From positions 62,001 to 126,000 of the forward strand of contig NZ_JAGOGJ010000004.1 of NCBI RefSeq assembly GCF_017996735.1: a stretch of DNA of 64,000 nucleotides. The letters run 5' to 3'. The translations under genes and the position numbers were made by a program. Under the pieces are notes generated by a model, which was given only the letters and a program-made list of their open reading frames with translations, was not told the DNA's origin and ran no database searches. Source of the DNA: Niveispirillum sp. Its GTDB lineage: Bacteria > Pseudomonadota > Alphaproteobacteria > Azospirillales > Azospirillaceae. Below are positions 9,140-18,392 of the stretch, one piece after another; within the stretch, counting starts at the first letter, position 1, and each line of letters starts with the position of its first letter.

Positions 9140-10844
9140 AGAGGGCCTCCTTGAACGGGGCGTGGCCGGTGCGGGCCAGCGTCTGAATAAAAATCTCGCC
9201 GGGCTGGCGCAGCTTCACGAAGGTGTTCACCACCGTTTCGACCGCATCGATGATGCCGTCATAATCGAAGCCGGGGCCGACGATCTCGCCCAGGGCCGCG
9301 TTGGTGCCGGCATCGCCGCCCAACAGGATCTGGAACAGTTCCTCGCCCTTCTTGTCCACGCCCAGAATGCCGATATGGCCGACATGGTGATGGCCGCAGG
9401 CATTGATGCAGCCGCTGATCTTGATCTTCAGCTCACCCAGATCATGCTGCCGGTCCAGGTCGGCGAAGCGTTCGGCAATACGCTGCGCCACCGGGATGGC
9501 GCGTGTATTGGCCAGCGCGCAGTAATCCAGGCCCGGGCAGGCGATGATGTCGGAGATCAACCCGGCATTGGCCGTGCCTAGGCCGGCCTTGTCCAGCGCC
9601 TGCCACAGGGCATAGAGATCGTCCTGGCGCACATGGGCCAGAACGAGGTTCTGCTCATGCGTCACGCGGACTTCGCCGAAGCTGTAAAGGTCAGCCAGAT
9701 CGGCGACGGTTTCCAACTGATCCGCATCCGCATCGCCGGGAATGCCGCCGATGGGCTTCAGGCTGATGGTGGCGATGGCGTAGCCCTGGGTCTTGTGCGC
9801 CGTCAGGTTGGTGCGGGTCCAGCGGGCAAAGGCCGGGTCGGCTTCCTTGGCAGCCTCGAAGCCCTCCGACACGGCGGGCAGGTCAGCCCAGGGCGGCGGC
9901 GCGAAATGGCTCTGGATCGCGTCCACGATGGCGGGGTCGACATGGAATTTCTGCCGCGGCAGGCGGGCATATTCCTCTTCGATCAGGCCGATGAACTTAT
10001 CGGCGCCCATCTCGTTCACGGTGATCTTGATGCGCGCCTTGTAGATATTGTCGCGCCGTCCAAGCTGGTTATAGACGCGCAGGATGGCTTCCAGATAGCC
10101 GATGATCTCTTCCACCGGTACAAACTCACGGGCCTTCACCGCCAGATAGGGCGTGCGGCCCTGGCCGCCACCAACATAGACGGTGAAGCCGACACGGCCC
10201 GTCTTCTCGTCCTTGCGTGCGATCAGGCCGATATCATGGACCTGTACCGCGGCGCGGTCGTTGGGACTGCCGGTGATGGCGATCTTGAATTTGCGCGGCA
10301 GATAGGTGAATTCCGGGTGCAGCGTGGACCATTGCCGCAGGATTTCGGCATAGACGCGGGGATCCACCAGCTCATCCGCCGCCGCGCCACAGAACTGATC
10401 CGTGGTGACGTTGCGGATGCAGTTGCCGCTGGTCTGGATGGCATGCATGTCCACTTCGGCCAGTTCGCGCAGGATGGCGGGCACATCCTCCAGCTTGGGC
10501 CAGTTGAACTGGATGTTCTGGCGCGTCGTGAAATGGCCGTAACCCTTGTCATAGACGCGGGCGATGCGGGCCAGACGGCGCACCTGCGTGGAAGACAGCA
10601 TGCCGTAGGGCACGGCCACGCGCAGCATATAGGCGTGAAGCTGGAGATAGAGACCGTTCATCAGCCGGATGGGCTTGAACTCCTCCTCCGTGATCTCACC
10701 CTTCAGGCGGCGTTCGACCTGGGCGCGGAACTGCTCCACCCGTTCGAAGATGAAGGTCTTGTCGAACTCGTCATAGCGATAGACGGCGGCATGCGCATCG
10801 GCCGGCTGATTGCTGCGGAGGGCGGGGGCGTGCGTATCAGGCAT
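9126..10844 (-). CDS. cysI: sulfite (nitrite) reductase hemoprotein, siroheme and [4Fe-4S]
   Basis: About 572 residues from the ATG at 10844; a TTG 27 bp upstream is less likely. It reduces sulfite to sulfide with six electrons. Ferredoxin-type repeats and the siroheme/[4Fe-4S] cysteine motifs are present: TSGNCIRNVTTDQFCG, ACPGLDYCALANTR and SGCINACGHHHVGHIG. The operon has no CysJ, so electrons probably come from ferredoxin, consistent with the ferredoxin-NADP reductase gene that diverges from this operon. Siroheme would be supplied by CysG upstream. Confidence 0.94.
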   Translation of the reverse strand: MPDTHAPALRSNQPADAHAAVYRYDEFDKTFIFERVEQFRAQVERRLKGEITEEEFKPIRLMNGLYLQLHAYMLRVAVPYGMLSSTQVRRLARIARVYDKGYGHFTTRQNIQFNWPKLEDVPAILRELAEVDMHAIQTSGNCIRNVTTDQFCGAAADELVDPRVYAEILRQWSTLHPEFTYLPRKFKIAITGSPNDRAAVQVHDIGLIARKDEKTGRVGFTVYVGGGQGRTPYLAVKAREFVPVEEIIGYLEAILRVYNQLGRRDNIYKARIKITVNEMGADKFIGLIEEEYARLPRQKFHVDPAIVDAIQSHFAPPPWADLPAVSEGFEAAKEADPAFARWTRTNLTAHKTQGYAIATISLKPIGGIPGDADADQLETVADLADLYSFGEVRVTHEQNLVLAHVRQDDLYALWQALDKAGLGTANAGLISDIIACPGLDYCALANTRAIPVAQRIAERFADLDRQHDLGELKIKISGCINACGHHHVGHIGILGVDKKGEELFQILLGGDAGTNAALGEIVGPGFDYDGIIDAVETVVNTFVKLRQPGEIFIQTLARTGHAPFKEALYARA

Positions 10845-10881
10845 GGGGGTCGGGCCTGTCTTTTCTGTCAATCGTGTGGGG

Positions 10882-11202
10882 TCAGGCGGCGGGCTGGCGG
10901 GCCTGCTTGCCCAGGTCGCGGCGAACGGTGGGGCCGATGCCCTTCAGTCGCTCGCGCAGATGGGTGGGGCGGGTGCCAGCCTCGGTGATCTCCACATCCA
11001 GCGGATAGACATCGACCACGGTCTGGCGCTTTTCCTCGGCCTTGGCGAAATCAAGCGCCTGGGCGATGGCGTCGCCTTCGAACACGGCCGCCTGGGCCAC
11101 ATCCTCCACCCAAGTGTTGCCGGCGCCCAGCCAGACGGCCTCCCCGTCCAGAAGACGGCTGGCAGCGACGGATTGCTGGGTTCCCTTGGCTTTGACCAAC
11201 AT
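10882..11202 (-). CDS. DUF2849 protein
   Basis: 106 residues from the ATG at 11202, which is 17 bp past the cysG stop; longer in-frame readings overlap cysG and are unlikely. DUF2849 proteins are small and typically lie between cysG and cysI in alphaproteobacteria. The sequence shows the family's SRLLDGEAVWL and TWVEDVAQAAVFEG blocks. The function is unknown and a role in sulfite reduction is assumed from its fixed neighbourhood. Confidence 0.85.
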   Translation of the reverse strand: MLVKAKGTQQSVAASRLLDGEAVWLGAGNTWVEDVAQAAVFEGDAIAQALDFAKAEEKRQTVVDVYPLDVEITEAGTRPTHLRERLKGIGPTVRRDLGKQARQPAA

Positions 11203-11219
11203 CTCTTCGGACTTCCCTG

Positions 11220-12626
11220 TCAAACGGCTTCGCGCAGGTGTTCGGGCACCAGCGTGGTGATAAGGGCGGGGTCGGCCAGACGGACGACATCGCCGATGAT
11301 GATGATCGCCGGTCCCACCAGCCCGTGCGCCGCCGCCAGCGGCGCCAGGGTTGCAAGCGTGCCCGTGATCAGCTTCTGATCCGGCCTTGTGCCCTTTTCG
11401 ATCAGGGCGGCCGGGGTGTCGGCCGGCATCCCGGCCTCGGTCAGGCGGCGGGCGATGGTTTCCGCCGCCGACAGACCCATATAAACAACCAGCGTATGGC
11501 GCAGCCGGGCCAGCGCCTGCCAATCCAGATCCGGCTCCCCATCCTTGCCATGACCGGTCACGAAGGTGACGCCGGCGGCATGGTCACGATGGGTAACGGG
11601 GATGGCGGTGGAGGCGCCGCAGCCCAGGGCCGCCGTGATGCCGGGGACGATTTCCACCGGAATGTCGGCGGCGCGCAGGGCCTGCATCTCTTCCCCACCG
11701 CGCCCAAACAGGAACGGGTCGCCACCCTTCAGCCGGACCACGCGGTGGCCGGCCTTGGCCTCGGCCACCAGAAGCTGGTTGATGGCATCCTGGCTCATCG
11801 TGTGGTGCGACTTGGACTTGCCTACATAGACGCGGCGGGCGTCGCGGCGGACATAATCCATGATCCGCTCATCCACCAGCTTGTCATGCACCACCACGTC
11901 GGCATCCTGCAGCACGCGCAGGGCACGCAGCGTCAACAGGTCCGGGTCACCAGGGCCCGCGCCGACCAGGGCGACGGTGCCCGTCCTGGACTGGCCATAG
12001 GCCGGATTATTGACGGCGGCCAGCAGGCACTCGCGCGCGGCCTGTTCACGGCCGGCCAGGAAGTCGCGGGCCACGGGGCCATCGATCACCGCCTCCCAGA
12101 AGCGGCGGCGGGCCGTCTCGCTGTCGCGCGTGGCCTTCACGGCGGTGCGGAAACTGTCCAGCAGACTGGTCAGCCGGCCCAGGCCTGGCTCCAGGGCCGC
12201 CTCCAGCCGTTCCCGCAAACGGCGGACCAGCACGGGGCTGGCCCCACCGGAGGAGAGGGCGATGGTGATCGGCTCGCGGTCGATGATGGCCGGCATGATG
12301 AAGCTGGACAAAGCCGGCTTGTCCGGCACGTTGACCAGGATGCCGGCCTTGTTCGCGGCCTCGGCCACCGCGCGGTCGATCTCTCCGATATCGGTGGCGG
12401 CAAAAATGATCCGGTGATCTTCCACATCTTTCGGTGTGAAATCCCGGTCAATCACCTTGTCGGCCAATTTGGCGAGGTCGGGATGGATTTCCGTGGCGAT
12501 AATAGTCAGGCGGCAACCGGCCTTGGTCACCAGCCGCGCCTTGCGCAGGGCCAGTTCGCCGCCGCCAACCACCAGAACCTTCTGCCCTTCCAAAGGCAGC
12601 GTCACCGGAAAACCACGTAAAGCCAT
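11220..12626 (-). CDS. cysG: siroheme synthase (precorrin-2 dehydrogenase / uroporphyrinogen-III methyltransferase)
   Basis: 468 residues, first gene of the sulfate operon. The N-terminal half (to about 210) is the NAD-dependent precorrin-2 dehydrogenase/ferrochelatase with VLVVGGGELALRKA. The C-terminal half is the SAM-dependent SUMT domain with VGAGPGDPDLLTLRALR, VRLKGGDPFLFGRGGEE, GIPVTHRD-like residues and VYMG. Together they make siroheme for CysI from uroporphyrinogen III. The ATG at 12626 is preceded by an AT-rich regulatory region. Confidence 0.96.
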   Translation of the reverse strand: MALRGFPVTLPLEGQKVLVVGGGELALRKARLVTKAGCRLTIIATEIHPDLAKLADKVIDRDFTPKDVEDHRIIFAATDIGEIDRAVAEAANKAGILVNVPDKPALSSFIMPAIIDREPITIALSSGGASPVLVRRLRERLEAALEPGLGRLTSLLDSFRTAVKATRDSETARRRFWEAVIDGPVARDFLAGREQAARECLLAAVNNPAYGQSRTGTVALVGAGPGDPDLLTLRALRVLQDADVVVHDKLVDERIMDYVRRDARRVYVGKSKSHHTMSQDAINQLLVAEAKAGHRVVRLKGGDPFLFGRGGEEMQALRAADIPVEIVPGITAALGCGASTAIPVTHRDHAAGVTFVTGHGKDGEPDLDWQALARLRHTLVVYMGLSAAETIARRLTEAGMPADTPAALIEKGTRPDQKLITGTLATLAPLAAAHGLVGPAIIIIGDVVRLADPALITTLVPEHLREAV

Positions 12627-12963
12627 TGTTCAGCTCCACCCATACCGCACCTGCGGAATAACGGAGATTTGAGCCCGTTTTTACGGCGTGTCGAGGTGAA
12701 ATATTATTTCTCCAATAATCCTAGGTTAAATATAGGGATTAAATCCGGAGGAGAATTTTGATATTTATCAATGACATGAGGTTAGAGGTAAAGTAGATGT
12801 TAAGAGCACTTATCAGAGGTGTTCACGGCAGCCATGCGCCGATGGGGCATGTTGGTGTGAAATACCCGGTTGAACGCCCGACCTATGTACATTAGCTGTC
12901 GTGGCAATGCGGAATCATGGCCGGGACTCTGCGCCGGCCCCCTCGTGACGAAGGAAGTGGGAT
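12627..12963. promoter_or_regulatory. divergent promoter region between the sulfate operon and fpr
   Basis: 337 bp with no gene. The segment 12690-12800 is much more AT-rich than its surroundings. It holds three dyads: GAAATATTATTTC (12698-12710, one mismatch), ATTATT-N5-AATAAT (12703-12719) and GGATT-A-AATCC (12736-12746). These are candidate operators for a sulfur or redox regulator controlling cysG and perhaps fpr. An AGGAAGTGG ribosome site precedes fpr. The regulator cannot be named from the sequence. Confidence 0.5.
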
Positions 12964-13737
12964 ATGAGCGCGTTCATCGAAAGCAAGGTGCTGTCCGTCC
13001 ATCACTGGACCGACACGCTGTTCAGCTTCACCTGCGAACGCGAACCCGCCTTTCGCTTTGAGAACGGCCATTTCGTGATGATCGGTCTGACGGTGGATGG
13101 CAAGCCGCTGACGCGGGCCTATTCCATCGTGTCGCCCAACTATGCCGAACATCTGGAATTCCTGTCGATCAAGGTGCCCAACGGCCCCCTGACCAGCCGT
13201 TTGCAGCATATAAAGGTGGGCGACACCGTCATCCATGGCCGCAAGTCGGTGGGCACCCTGGTGACCAGCAGCCTGGTCCCCGCCAAGAACCTTTACATGT
13301 TCTCCACCGGCACGGGCTTGGCCCCGTTCATGAGCATCATCCGGGACCCGGAGGTCTATGCCAAGTATGACCGCCTGATCCTGACCCATACCTGCCGTAC
13401 CGTGGGTGAGTTGGCCTATCACGACTACATCACCAACGACCTGCCCAATGATGAGTTCCTGGGCGAGGATGCACGGGCCAAGCTGACCTATTACCCGACC
13501 GTCACGCGGGAGCCGTTCCGCAATCAGGGCCGCATCACCGATCTGATCCGGAACCATAAGCTGTTCGAGGATATCAAGGCCGCCCCGCTGGACCCCGCCA
13601 ACGACGTTGCCATGATCTGCGGCGGCCCGGACGTGCTGGCCGAGACGGTGGAACTGCTGAAGGAACGCGGATTCACGGAAGGGGCCGGGCATACGCCGGG
13701 CAATTACGTGATCGAAAAGGCGTTCGTGGAGAAGTGA
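12964..13737 (+). CDS. fpr: ferredoxin-NADP reductase
   Basis: 257 residues. It transfers electrons between NADPH and ferredoxin or flavodoxin. FAD-binding RAYSIVSP (about 46-53), phosphate-binding FSTGTGLAPFMSIIRDPE and the C-terminal GNYVIEKAFVEK match the short bacterial FPR subclass. Good ribosome site (AGGAAGTGG) and normal length. Divergent orientation from the sulfate operon suggests that it powers the ferredoxin-dependent sulfite reductase; this is inference. A perfect hairpin follows the stop. Confidence 0.95.
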   Translation: MSAFIESKVLSVHHWTDTLFSFTCEREPAFRFENGHFVMIGLTVDGKPLTRAYSIVSPNYAEHLEFLSIKVPNGPLTSRLQHIKVGDTVIHGRKSVGTLVTSSLVPAKNLYMFSTGTGLAPFMSIIRDPEVYAKYDRLILTHTCRTVGELAYHDYITNDLPNDEFLGEDARAKLTYYPTVTREPFRNQGRITDLIRNHKLFEDIKAAPLDPANDVAMICGGPDVLAETVELLKERGFTEGAGHTPGNYVIEKAFVEK

Positions 13738-13740
13738 GGA

Positions 13741-13768
13741 AACCGGGGCACCCAAGGGTGCCCCGGTT
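13741..13768. terminator. bidirectional terminator between fpr and cysE
   Basis: A perfect 13-bp stem, AACCGGGGCACCC, loop AA, GGGTGCCCCGGTT, followed by a T-rich run on the plus strand. It lies between the convergent ends of fpr and cysE. Confidence 0.9.
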
Positions 13769-13787
13769 TGGTTTTGGGATTGACCCC

Positions 13788-14630
13788 TCAAATATCCGCG
13801 CCCTGGTCCTTGTAGTCTGCCGCGAACACATGGTCCATGACGCGGGCGGGGTTGGAGCAGCCGGCTTCACCCACGACCTTGGCGGGCACGCCGGCCACCG
13901 TCACGCCGCGGGGCACATCGCGCAGGACGACGGAGCCGGCAGCGATGCGGGCGCAGTCGCCGACATGGATATTGCCCAGCACCTTGGCATTCGCCCCCAG
14001 CAACACGCCCGACCCGATCTTCGGGTGGCGGTCGCCATGTTCCTTGCCGTTGCCGCCCAGGTTCACGCCGTGCAGCATGGAGACATTGTCCCCCACCACC
14101 GCCGTCTCACCCACCACCACGCCGGTGGCGTGGTCGATCATCACGCCGCGCCCGAACCGGGCATTGGGGTGGATATCAACGCCGAAGACCACCGATGAGC
14201 GGCTTTGCAGATACAGCGCCATGTCCCGGCGGCCCAGATGCCAGAGGCGGTGGGCCATGCGGTGGGTCTCCAGCGCCTGGAAGCCCTTGAAATACAGGAC
14301 CGGTTCGATATGCCGATAGCAGGCCGGGTCACGGTCCAGCACGGCGGCCACGTCGGCGCGGAAATCCTGGCCCATCTCCGGCTCAGCGTTCAGCGCATCG
14401 GTAAAGGCCTGTACCAGCAACTCACCCTGCACATCCTGATGTGCCAGACGGGTGGCGATGCGATGGATGATGGCCATTTCCAGCGAGGGCTGGTTCAGGA
14501 TCGCGCCATAGAACAGGGCTGCCAGCAACGGTTCGTCGGCTACAGCCTGAGCCGCTTCGGTACGCAGGGCGGCCCAGATCGGATCCAGGTTGGCAAGCGT
14601 CTGGGAAACGGGGGCGACACGCGCGGACAT
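13788..14630 (-). CDS. cysE: serine O-acetyltransferase
   Basis: 280 residues. It makes O-acetylserine from serine and acetyl-CoA, the first step of cysteine synthesis. The alpha-helical N-terminal domain is followed by a left-handed beta-helix of hexapeptides with GVDIHPNARFGRGVMIDHATGV, in which the catalytic Asp/His block DHATG is intact, and GNGKEHGDRHPKIG. The C-terminus is normal for SATs. Its position near the sulfate operon completes the path from sulfate to cysteine. Confidence 0.95.
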   Translation of the reverse strand: MSARVAPVSQTLANLDPIWAALRTEAAQAVADEPLLAALFYGAILNQPSLEMAIIHRIATRLAHQDVQGELLVQAFTDALNAEPEMGQDFRADVAAVLDRDPACYRHIEPVLYFKGFQALETHRMAHRLWHLGRRDMALYLQSRSSVVFGVDIHPNARFGRGVMIDHATGVVVGETAVVGDNVSMLHGVNLGGNGKEHGDRHPKIGSGVLLGANAKVLGNIHVGDCARIAAGSVVLRDVPRGVTVAGVPAKVVGEAGCSNPARVMDHVFAADYKDQGADI

Positions 14631-14641
14631 GGGCCTGCCTC

Positions 14642-14656
14642 GAAATATTGGCCAAT
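14642..14656. promoter_or_regulatory. palindromic candidate operator in front of cysE
   Basis: A perfect 10-bp palindrome, ATTGGCCAAT (14647-14656), preceded by GAAAT so that GAAATATT is shared with the dyad in front of cysG. It lies 12 bp upstream of the cysE ATG. A shared sulfur regulator is possible but is supported only by this short match. Confidence 0.3.
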
Positions 14657-14915
14657 TCTTGACGGCTATTTGATCATAGCGGGGGGGCGGTGCAAGGGAG
14701 ATTATCGGGCGTTTGTGGCATGGGTGGTACGCTGGAGCGTATTTGCGGTGCCCGGAAACACGCCCCAGCCTTTGTTTGCCTCAATCGCCGGGCGCCACCA
14801 TCTGGCGGCTTGGCTTTCGCGGCATGGGCTGCGCTGAGGCCCTTGCCAACAGGGTCGACAGGTTACGGTCAGGCGTGCATCATGCTGTTTCAAAAAGGAA
14901 AACAGGGAGCGGGGC

Positions 14916-15329
14916 ATGGGAGACGAGGTGATGCGGGCCAGCGACGGCTGTCCCATCGAACCGGCGGTGCGAACCATCGCCATGCCGGCCGACACCAACC
15001 CGGCGGGCGATATTTTCGGCGGCTGGCTGATGGCACAGATGGATCTGGCCGCCGGCAATGCTGCGGCCAGGCGGGCGCGCGGACGCTGTGCGACCGTGGC
15101 CGTGGACGGGATGGTTTTCCACCGGCCCGTGTCGGTGGGCGACGAGGTCAGTCTTTACGCCATCATCGAACATATCGGCCGCACGTCCATGAAAATCCAT
15201 GTCGAGGCCTGGCGCCGGTCGCGGTTTGACGAGGCGCGGTTCAAGGTGACGGAGGCCCTGTTCACCTTTGTCGCCATCGACGAAAATGGCCGCCCCCGCG
15301 CCATCCCACCCGCCGAAACCCAGGAGTAG
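14916..15329 (+). CDS. acyl-CoA thioesterase (hot-dog fold, YciA-like)
   Basis: 137 residues. It hydrolyses acyl-CoA to free acid and CoA. The typical MPADTNPAGDIFGGWLMAQMDLAAG block carries the conserved N and D of the hot-dog active site, followed by DGMVFHRPVSVGDEVSLYA. The length is usual for YciA/BACH single-domain enzymes. A GGAG-containing ribosome site precedes the start. The pirin gene follows after 4 bp, so the two are probably co-transcribed. Confidence 0.9.
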   Translation: MGDEVMRASDGCPIEPAVRTIAMPADTNPAGDIFGGWLMAQMDLAAGNAAARRARGRCATVAVDGMVFHRPVSVGDEVSLYAIIEHIGRTSMKIHVEAWRRSRFDEARFKVTEALFTFVAIDENGRPRAIPPAETQE

Positions 15330-15333
15330 AACC

Positions 15334-16227
15334 ATGACCCTGCCGGCCAGCAGCCCCGTTGAGCTGATCATCGTCCCCAAAAGCCATGATGTGGGCGGGT
15401 TCGAGGTGCGCCGTGCCCTGCCCAGCGTGAAGCGCCGCATGGTCGGTCCCTTCATCTTCTGGGATCAGATGGGCCCCGGCTACTTCCCCCCCGGCACCGG
15501 CCTGGATGTGCGCCCGCACCCGCATATCGGCCTGTCCACTGTCACCTACCTGACGGAAGGCGAGATCATGCACCGCGACAGCGTGGGCAGTGTGCAGGCC
15601 ATCCGGCCCGGCGCCATCAACTGGATGACCGCCGGCAAGGGCATCGTGCATTCCGAACGCACCGAGGCGGGGCTGCGCGCCAACGGCAACCATCTGGCTG
15701 GTATCCAGAGCTGGGTGGCCCTGCCGCAGCGGTTTGAGGAGATCGACCCCGGCTTTTCGCATTACCCCGCCGAGGACCTGCCCATCATCAGCGACCAAGG
15801 CGTCTGGATGCGCCTGATCGCGGGGGAGCTGTTCGGGGAGGCATCGCCCGTCCGCACCCTGTCTGAGACCATTTATATGGAGATGCTGCTGGATGCAGGC
15901 GCCAAGGTGGAAATCCCCGCCAGCCATCCCGAACGCGCGCTGTATCTGTTCGACGGGCGGATCAACATTGCCGGTGATGTGTTTACCTCAGAGGGCGGGC
16001 ATGGACAGTTGCTGGTCCTGCGCGAGGGCGACGCCCTGACCGTGACAGCCGAGTGCAACACGCGCCTGCTGCTGCTGGGTGGGGAGCCGATGGACGGCCC
16101 GCGTTATATTTATTGGAACTTCGTGTCGTCATCCAAGGAGCGGATCGAGGATGCGAAGTCGGACTGGCGTAATGCGAAGTTCCCCACGGTCCCAGGGGAG
16201 ACAGAGTTTATTCCGCTACCGGAATGA
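15334..16227 (+). CDS. pirin family protein
   Basis: 297 residues from the ATG at 15334, with CAGGAG just upstream. The bicupin shows the pirin metal motif RPHPHIGLSTVTYLTEGEIMHRDS and GAINWMTAGKGIVHSER, and ends in a normal pirin C-terminal domain. Pirins are iron-binding cupins; some act as quercetinases and others as regulators, so the substrate cannot be assigned. Short spacing to the thioesterase and the GST suggests a small operon. Confidence 0.92.
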   Translation: MTLPASSPVELIIVPKSHDVGGFEVRRALPSVKRRMVGPFIFWDQMGPGYFPPGTGLDVRPHPHIGLSTVTYLTEGEIMHRDSVGSVQAIRPGAINWMTAGKGIVHSERTEAGLRANGNHLAGIQSWVALPQRFEEIDPGFSHYPAEDLPIISDQGVWMRLIAGELFGEASPVRTLSETIYMEMLLDAGAKVEIPASHPERALYLFDGRINIAGDVFTSEGGHGQLLVLREGDALTVTAECNTRLLLLGGEPMDGPRYIYWNFVSSSKERIEDAKSDWRNAKFPTVPGETEFIPLPE

Positions 16228-16245
16228 AATCGATACGGAACCGAA

Positions 16246-16878
16246 ATGACTGACCCCTTGCGCATCCTGGGCAAAGCCTCCTCCATCAATGTCCGCAAGG
16301 TTCTATGGACCTGCCGGGAGGTGGGGCGCGATTTTGCGCGCGAAGATTGGGGCAGCGGGTTCCGACCCGTGGACACGGATGAGTTCCGCGCCATGAACCC
16401 CAACGCCCAGGTGCCGGTGGTGCAGGTCGCCGACGGTTATCTGTGGGAGAGCAACAGCATCTGCCGCTTTCTGGCGGGGGAGGCGGGCAGGGTAGACCTG
16501 CTGCCGGTTCGGCCGCTGGCCCGCGCACGGGTGGAAATGTGGATGGACTGGCAGGCCACGGAACTGAATCCCTCCTGGCGCTATGCCTTCATGGCGCTGG
16601 TCCGCAAAAGCCCCGCCTTTGCCGATCCTGACGCCATCGCTGGGGGCGTGGCAGGCTGGAACCGACAGATGGGCATTCTGGACGGGCAATTGGCGAAGAC
16701 CGGGGCCTATGTGGCGGGGCCGGATTTCACCCTGGCCGACATTGTCCTGGGCCTGTCCACCAACCGCTGGAAGATGACGCCGATGGAACAGCCGCCCCTG
16801 CCGGCGGTGGAGGATTGGTGGGCACGGTTATGCGCGCGGCCCGGGTTTCAGGAGTTCGGGGCGAACGGCGTGCCGTAA
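16246..16878 (+). CDS. glutathione S-transferase
   Basis: 210 residues with an N-terminal thioredoxin fold (LRILGKASSINVRKVLWTCREVG, then NPNAQVPVVQV with the cis-Pro and WESNSICRFLA) and a C-terminal helical domain with FTLADIVLG. The residues match the theta/beta-like soluble GSTs of proteobacteria. The substrate is unknown. It begins 18 bp after pirin and ends 4 bp before the convergent MFS gene. Confidence 0.92.
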   Translation: MTDPLRILGKASSINVRKVLWTCREVGRDFAREDWGSGFRPVDTDEFRAMNPNAQVPVVQVADGYLWESNSICRFLAGEAGRVDLLPVRPLARARVEMWMDWQATELNPSWRYAFMALVRKSPAFADPDAIAGGVAGWNRQMGILDGQLAKTGAYVAGPDFTLADIVLGLSTNRWKMTPMEQPPLPAVEDWWARLCARPGFQEFGANGVP

Positions 16879-16882
16879 CCCG

Positions 16883-18163
16883 TCACTCCCGATGCCAGTC
16901 GCGCGTCAGGCGGCGCGAGGCCAGGAAGAACAGGATGGCGGCCAGGGCATAGAAGCCGAGGCAGTAGAGGATGGAATAACGCAGGCTTTCATCCCCATAT
17001 CCGGCGCGCAGAATGTCTGACAGCTTGCCCAGGAACCAGGTGCCGAAGCCGATCCCGATCAGATTATTGATGAACAAGAAGATGGCCGAAGCGGTGGCGC
17101 GCATGTTGGCGGGCACCAGATGCTGCACCGCCGACAAGGTGGGGCCGAGCCACATCAGGGCCAGGGCCTGCGGCACCACGAACAGGAAAAACATCAGCAC
17201 GGGCGAGCCGGTATTCACCGCCCCGAAGAAGAAGGGCAGGGAGATCACGAAGGCCGTGGCGGGCACACGTGCATAATTGGCCTTGTTCCCGGCCCCCAGC
17301 CGGTCGCCCAGCGATCCGCCCAGCCAGACCCCGATCAGCCCGCCGATGAAGACGATGGCGGAGAAGAACAGGCTGCGATCCACAAGCGACATGTCGTGGC
17401 TGCGCTGGAAAAACGACGGCAGCCAGAAGGCCAGCCCATAGCCCATGATGGACGAGAAAGAAGCGCCGAAGGCCAGCAGCCAGAAGGACAGCTTGCCCGA
17501 CAGGGTAGACAGGACCACCTTCAGGCTGGCGGGTTGCGGCTTGGCCTGCGCCGCGTCAAGGCCGCCGCGCGCCGGCTCCTTCACTGTCAGCTTCAGCAGC
17601 GGGGCCAGCGCCAGACCGACAAGACCGCAGATGATGAAGGCCCAGCGCCAGCCGATCTGATGCGCGATCAGACCACCGAACAGAATGCCCAGCGACATGC
17701 CGATGGGAATGCCGAAACTATAGGCCGCCAGCGCGCGGGCCCGTTCCTTGGGCGGGAAATAGTCGGCGATCAGGGAATAGGCAGGCGCGACGCCCCCCGC
17801 CTCCCCCACGCCCACGCCCAGACGGCAGAGGAACAGCTGCCAGAAGCTGGTGGCGGCCCCACACAGGGCCGTAAAACCGCTCCAAAGTGCCAGGGAAACG
17901 GTGATGATCCAGGTGCGATTGAACCGGTCGGCCAGCATGGCTATGGGCACGCCCATGGCCGTGTAGAACAGCGCGAAAGCCGGGCCGCCCAGCCAGCCCA
18001 GATCGGCATCGGTCAGATTAAGCTCTGCCTTGATCGACGGTGCCAGGATGCCCAGGATCTGCCGGTCGATGAAATTGAAAATGTAGACCAGGATCAGGAC
18101 GACCAGCACATAGGTGCGATAGGCGTTGCCGCCTTGGCGGCCCGTAGTCGCGTCGCTGTTCAT
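16883..18163 (-). CDS. MFS transporter, spinster-like
   Basis: About 426 residues with 12 predicted membrane helices. The start is the ATG at 18163, with AAAGGGA upstream; a GTG one codon earlier is less likely. The first helix carries FNFIDRQILGILAP, typical of spinster-like MFS carriers found in alphaproteobacterial catabolic clusters. The loop motif MLADRFNR is present between helices 2 and 3. It lies downstream of a TonB receptor and near CoA-ligase and hydratase genes, so uptake of the same organic substrate is a reasonable guess. Confidence 0.9.
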   Translation of the reverse strand: MNSDATTGRQGGNAYRTYVLVVLILVYIFNFIDRQILGILAPSIKAELNLTDADLGWLGGPAFALFYTAMGVPIAMLADRFNRTWIITVSLALWSGFTALCGAATSFWQLFLCRLGVGVGEAGGVAPAYSLIADYFPPKERARALAAYSFGIPIGMSLGILFGGLIAHQIGWRWAFIICGLVGLALAPLLKLTVKEPARGGLDAAQAKPQPASLKVVLSTLSGKLSFWLLAFGASFSSIMGYGLAFWLPSFFQRSHDMSLVDRSLFFSAIVFIGGLIGVWLGGSLGDRLGAGNKANYARVPATAFVISLPFFFGAVNTGSPVLMFFLFVVPQALALMWLGPTLSAVQHLVPANMRATASAIFLFINNLIGIGFGTWFLGKLSDILRAGYGDESLRYSILYCLGFYALAAILFFLASRRLTRDWHRE

Positions 18164-18292
18164 CACGATCCCTTTGATGCTGTTGGGAAAGCGGCGCCGC
18201 GCCCCGAAGGGACGCGGCGCCAGGCAGGGAGATAGTCACATGAAAGATCGCTCGGTCGTAGCGTGGAATGCGCGTTCGACCGGCATCGATTT

Positions 18293-18382
18293 ACCCTCAC
18301 CCTCCCTCCTCCCTCTCCCACCTTCGTGGGCGAGGGGTAGAATTTACCCCGCTCTGCCGCGTGCGGGAGAGGGGGGTGAGGG
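18293..18382. repeat. intergenic palindromic repeat (long form)
   Basis: About 90 bp bounded by CCCTCACCCTCCCTCC... and its near inverse ...GAGGGGGGTGAGGG. The middle carries CCCACCTTCGTGGGCGAG. The same core recurs in inverse orientation at 24624-24660, so this is a dispersed, probably REP-like element. It lies 10 bp from the TonB-receptor stop and could fold as an mRNA 3'-end structure. Confidence 0.75.
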
Positions 18383-18392
18383 AACCTGTCTC

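Noticed and set aside
17120..18235. Plus-strand 371-residue open frame opposite the MFS gene.
   Set aside because: Charged low-complexity shadow of a membrane protein gene; no domain.
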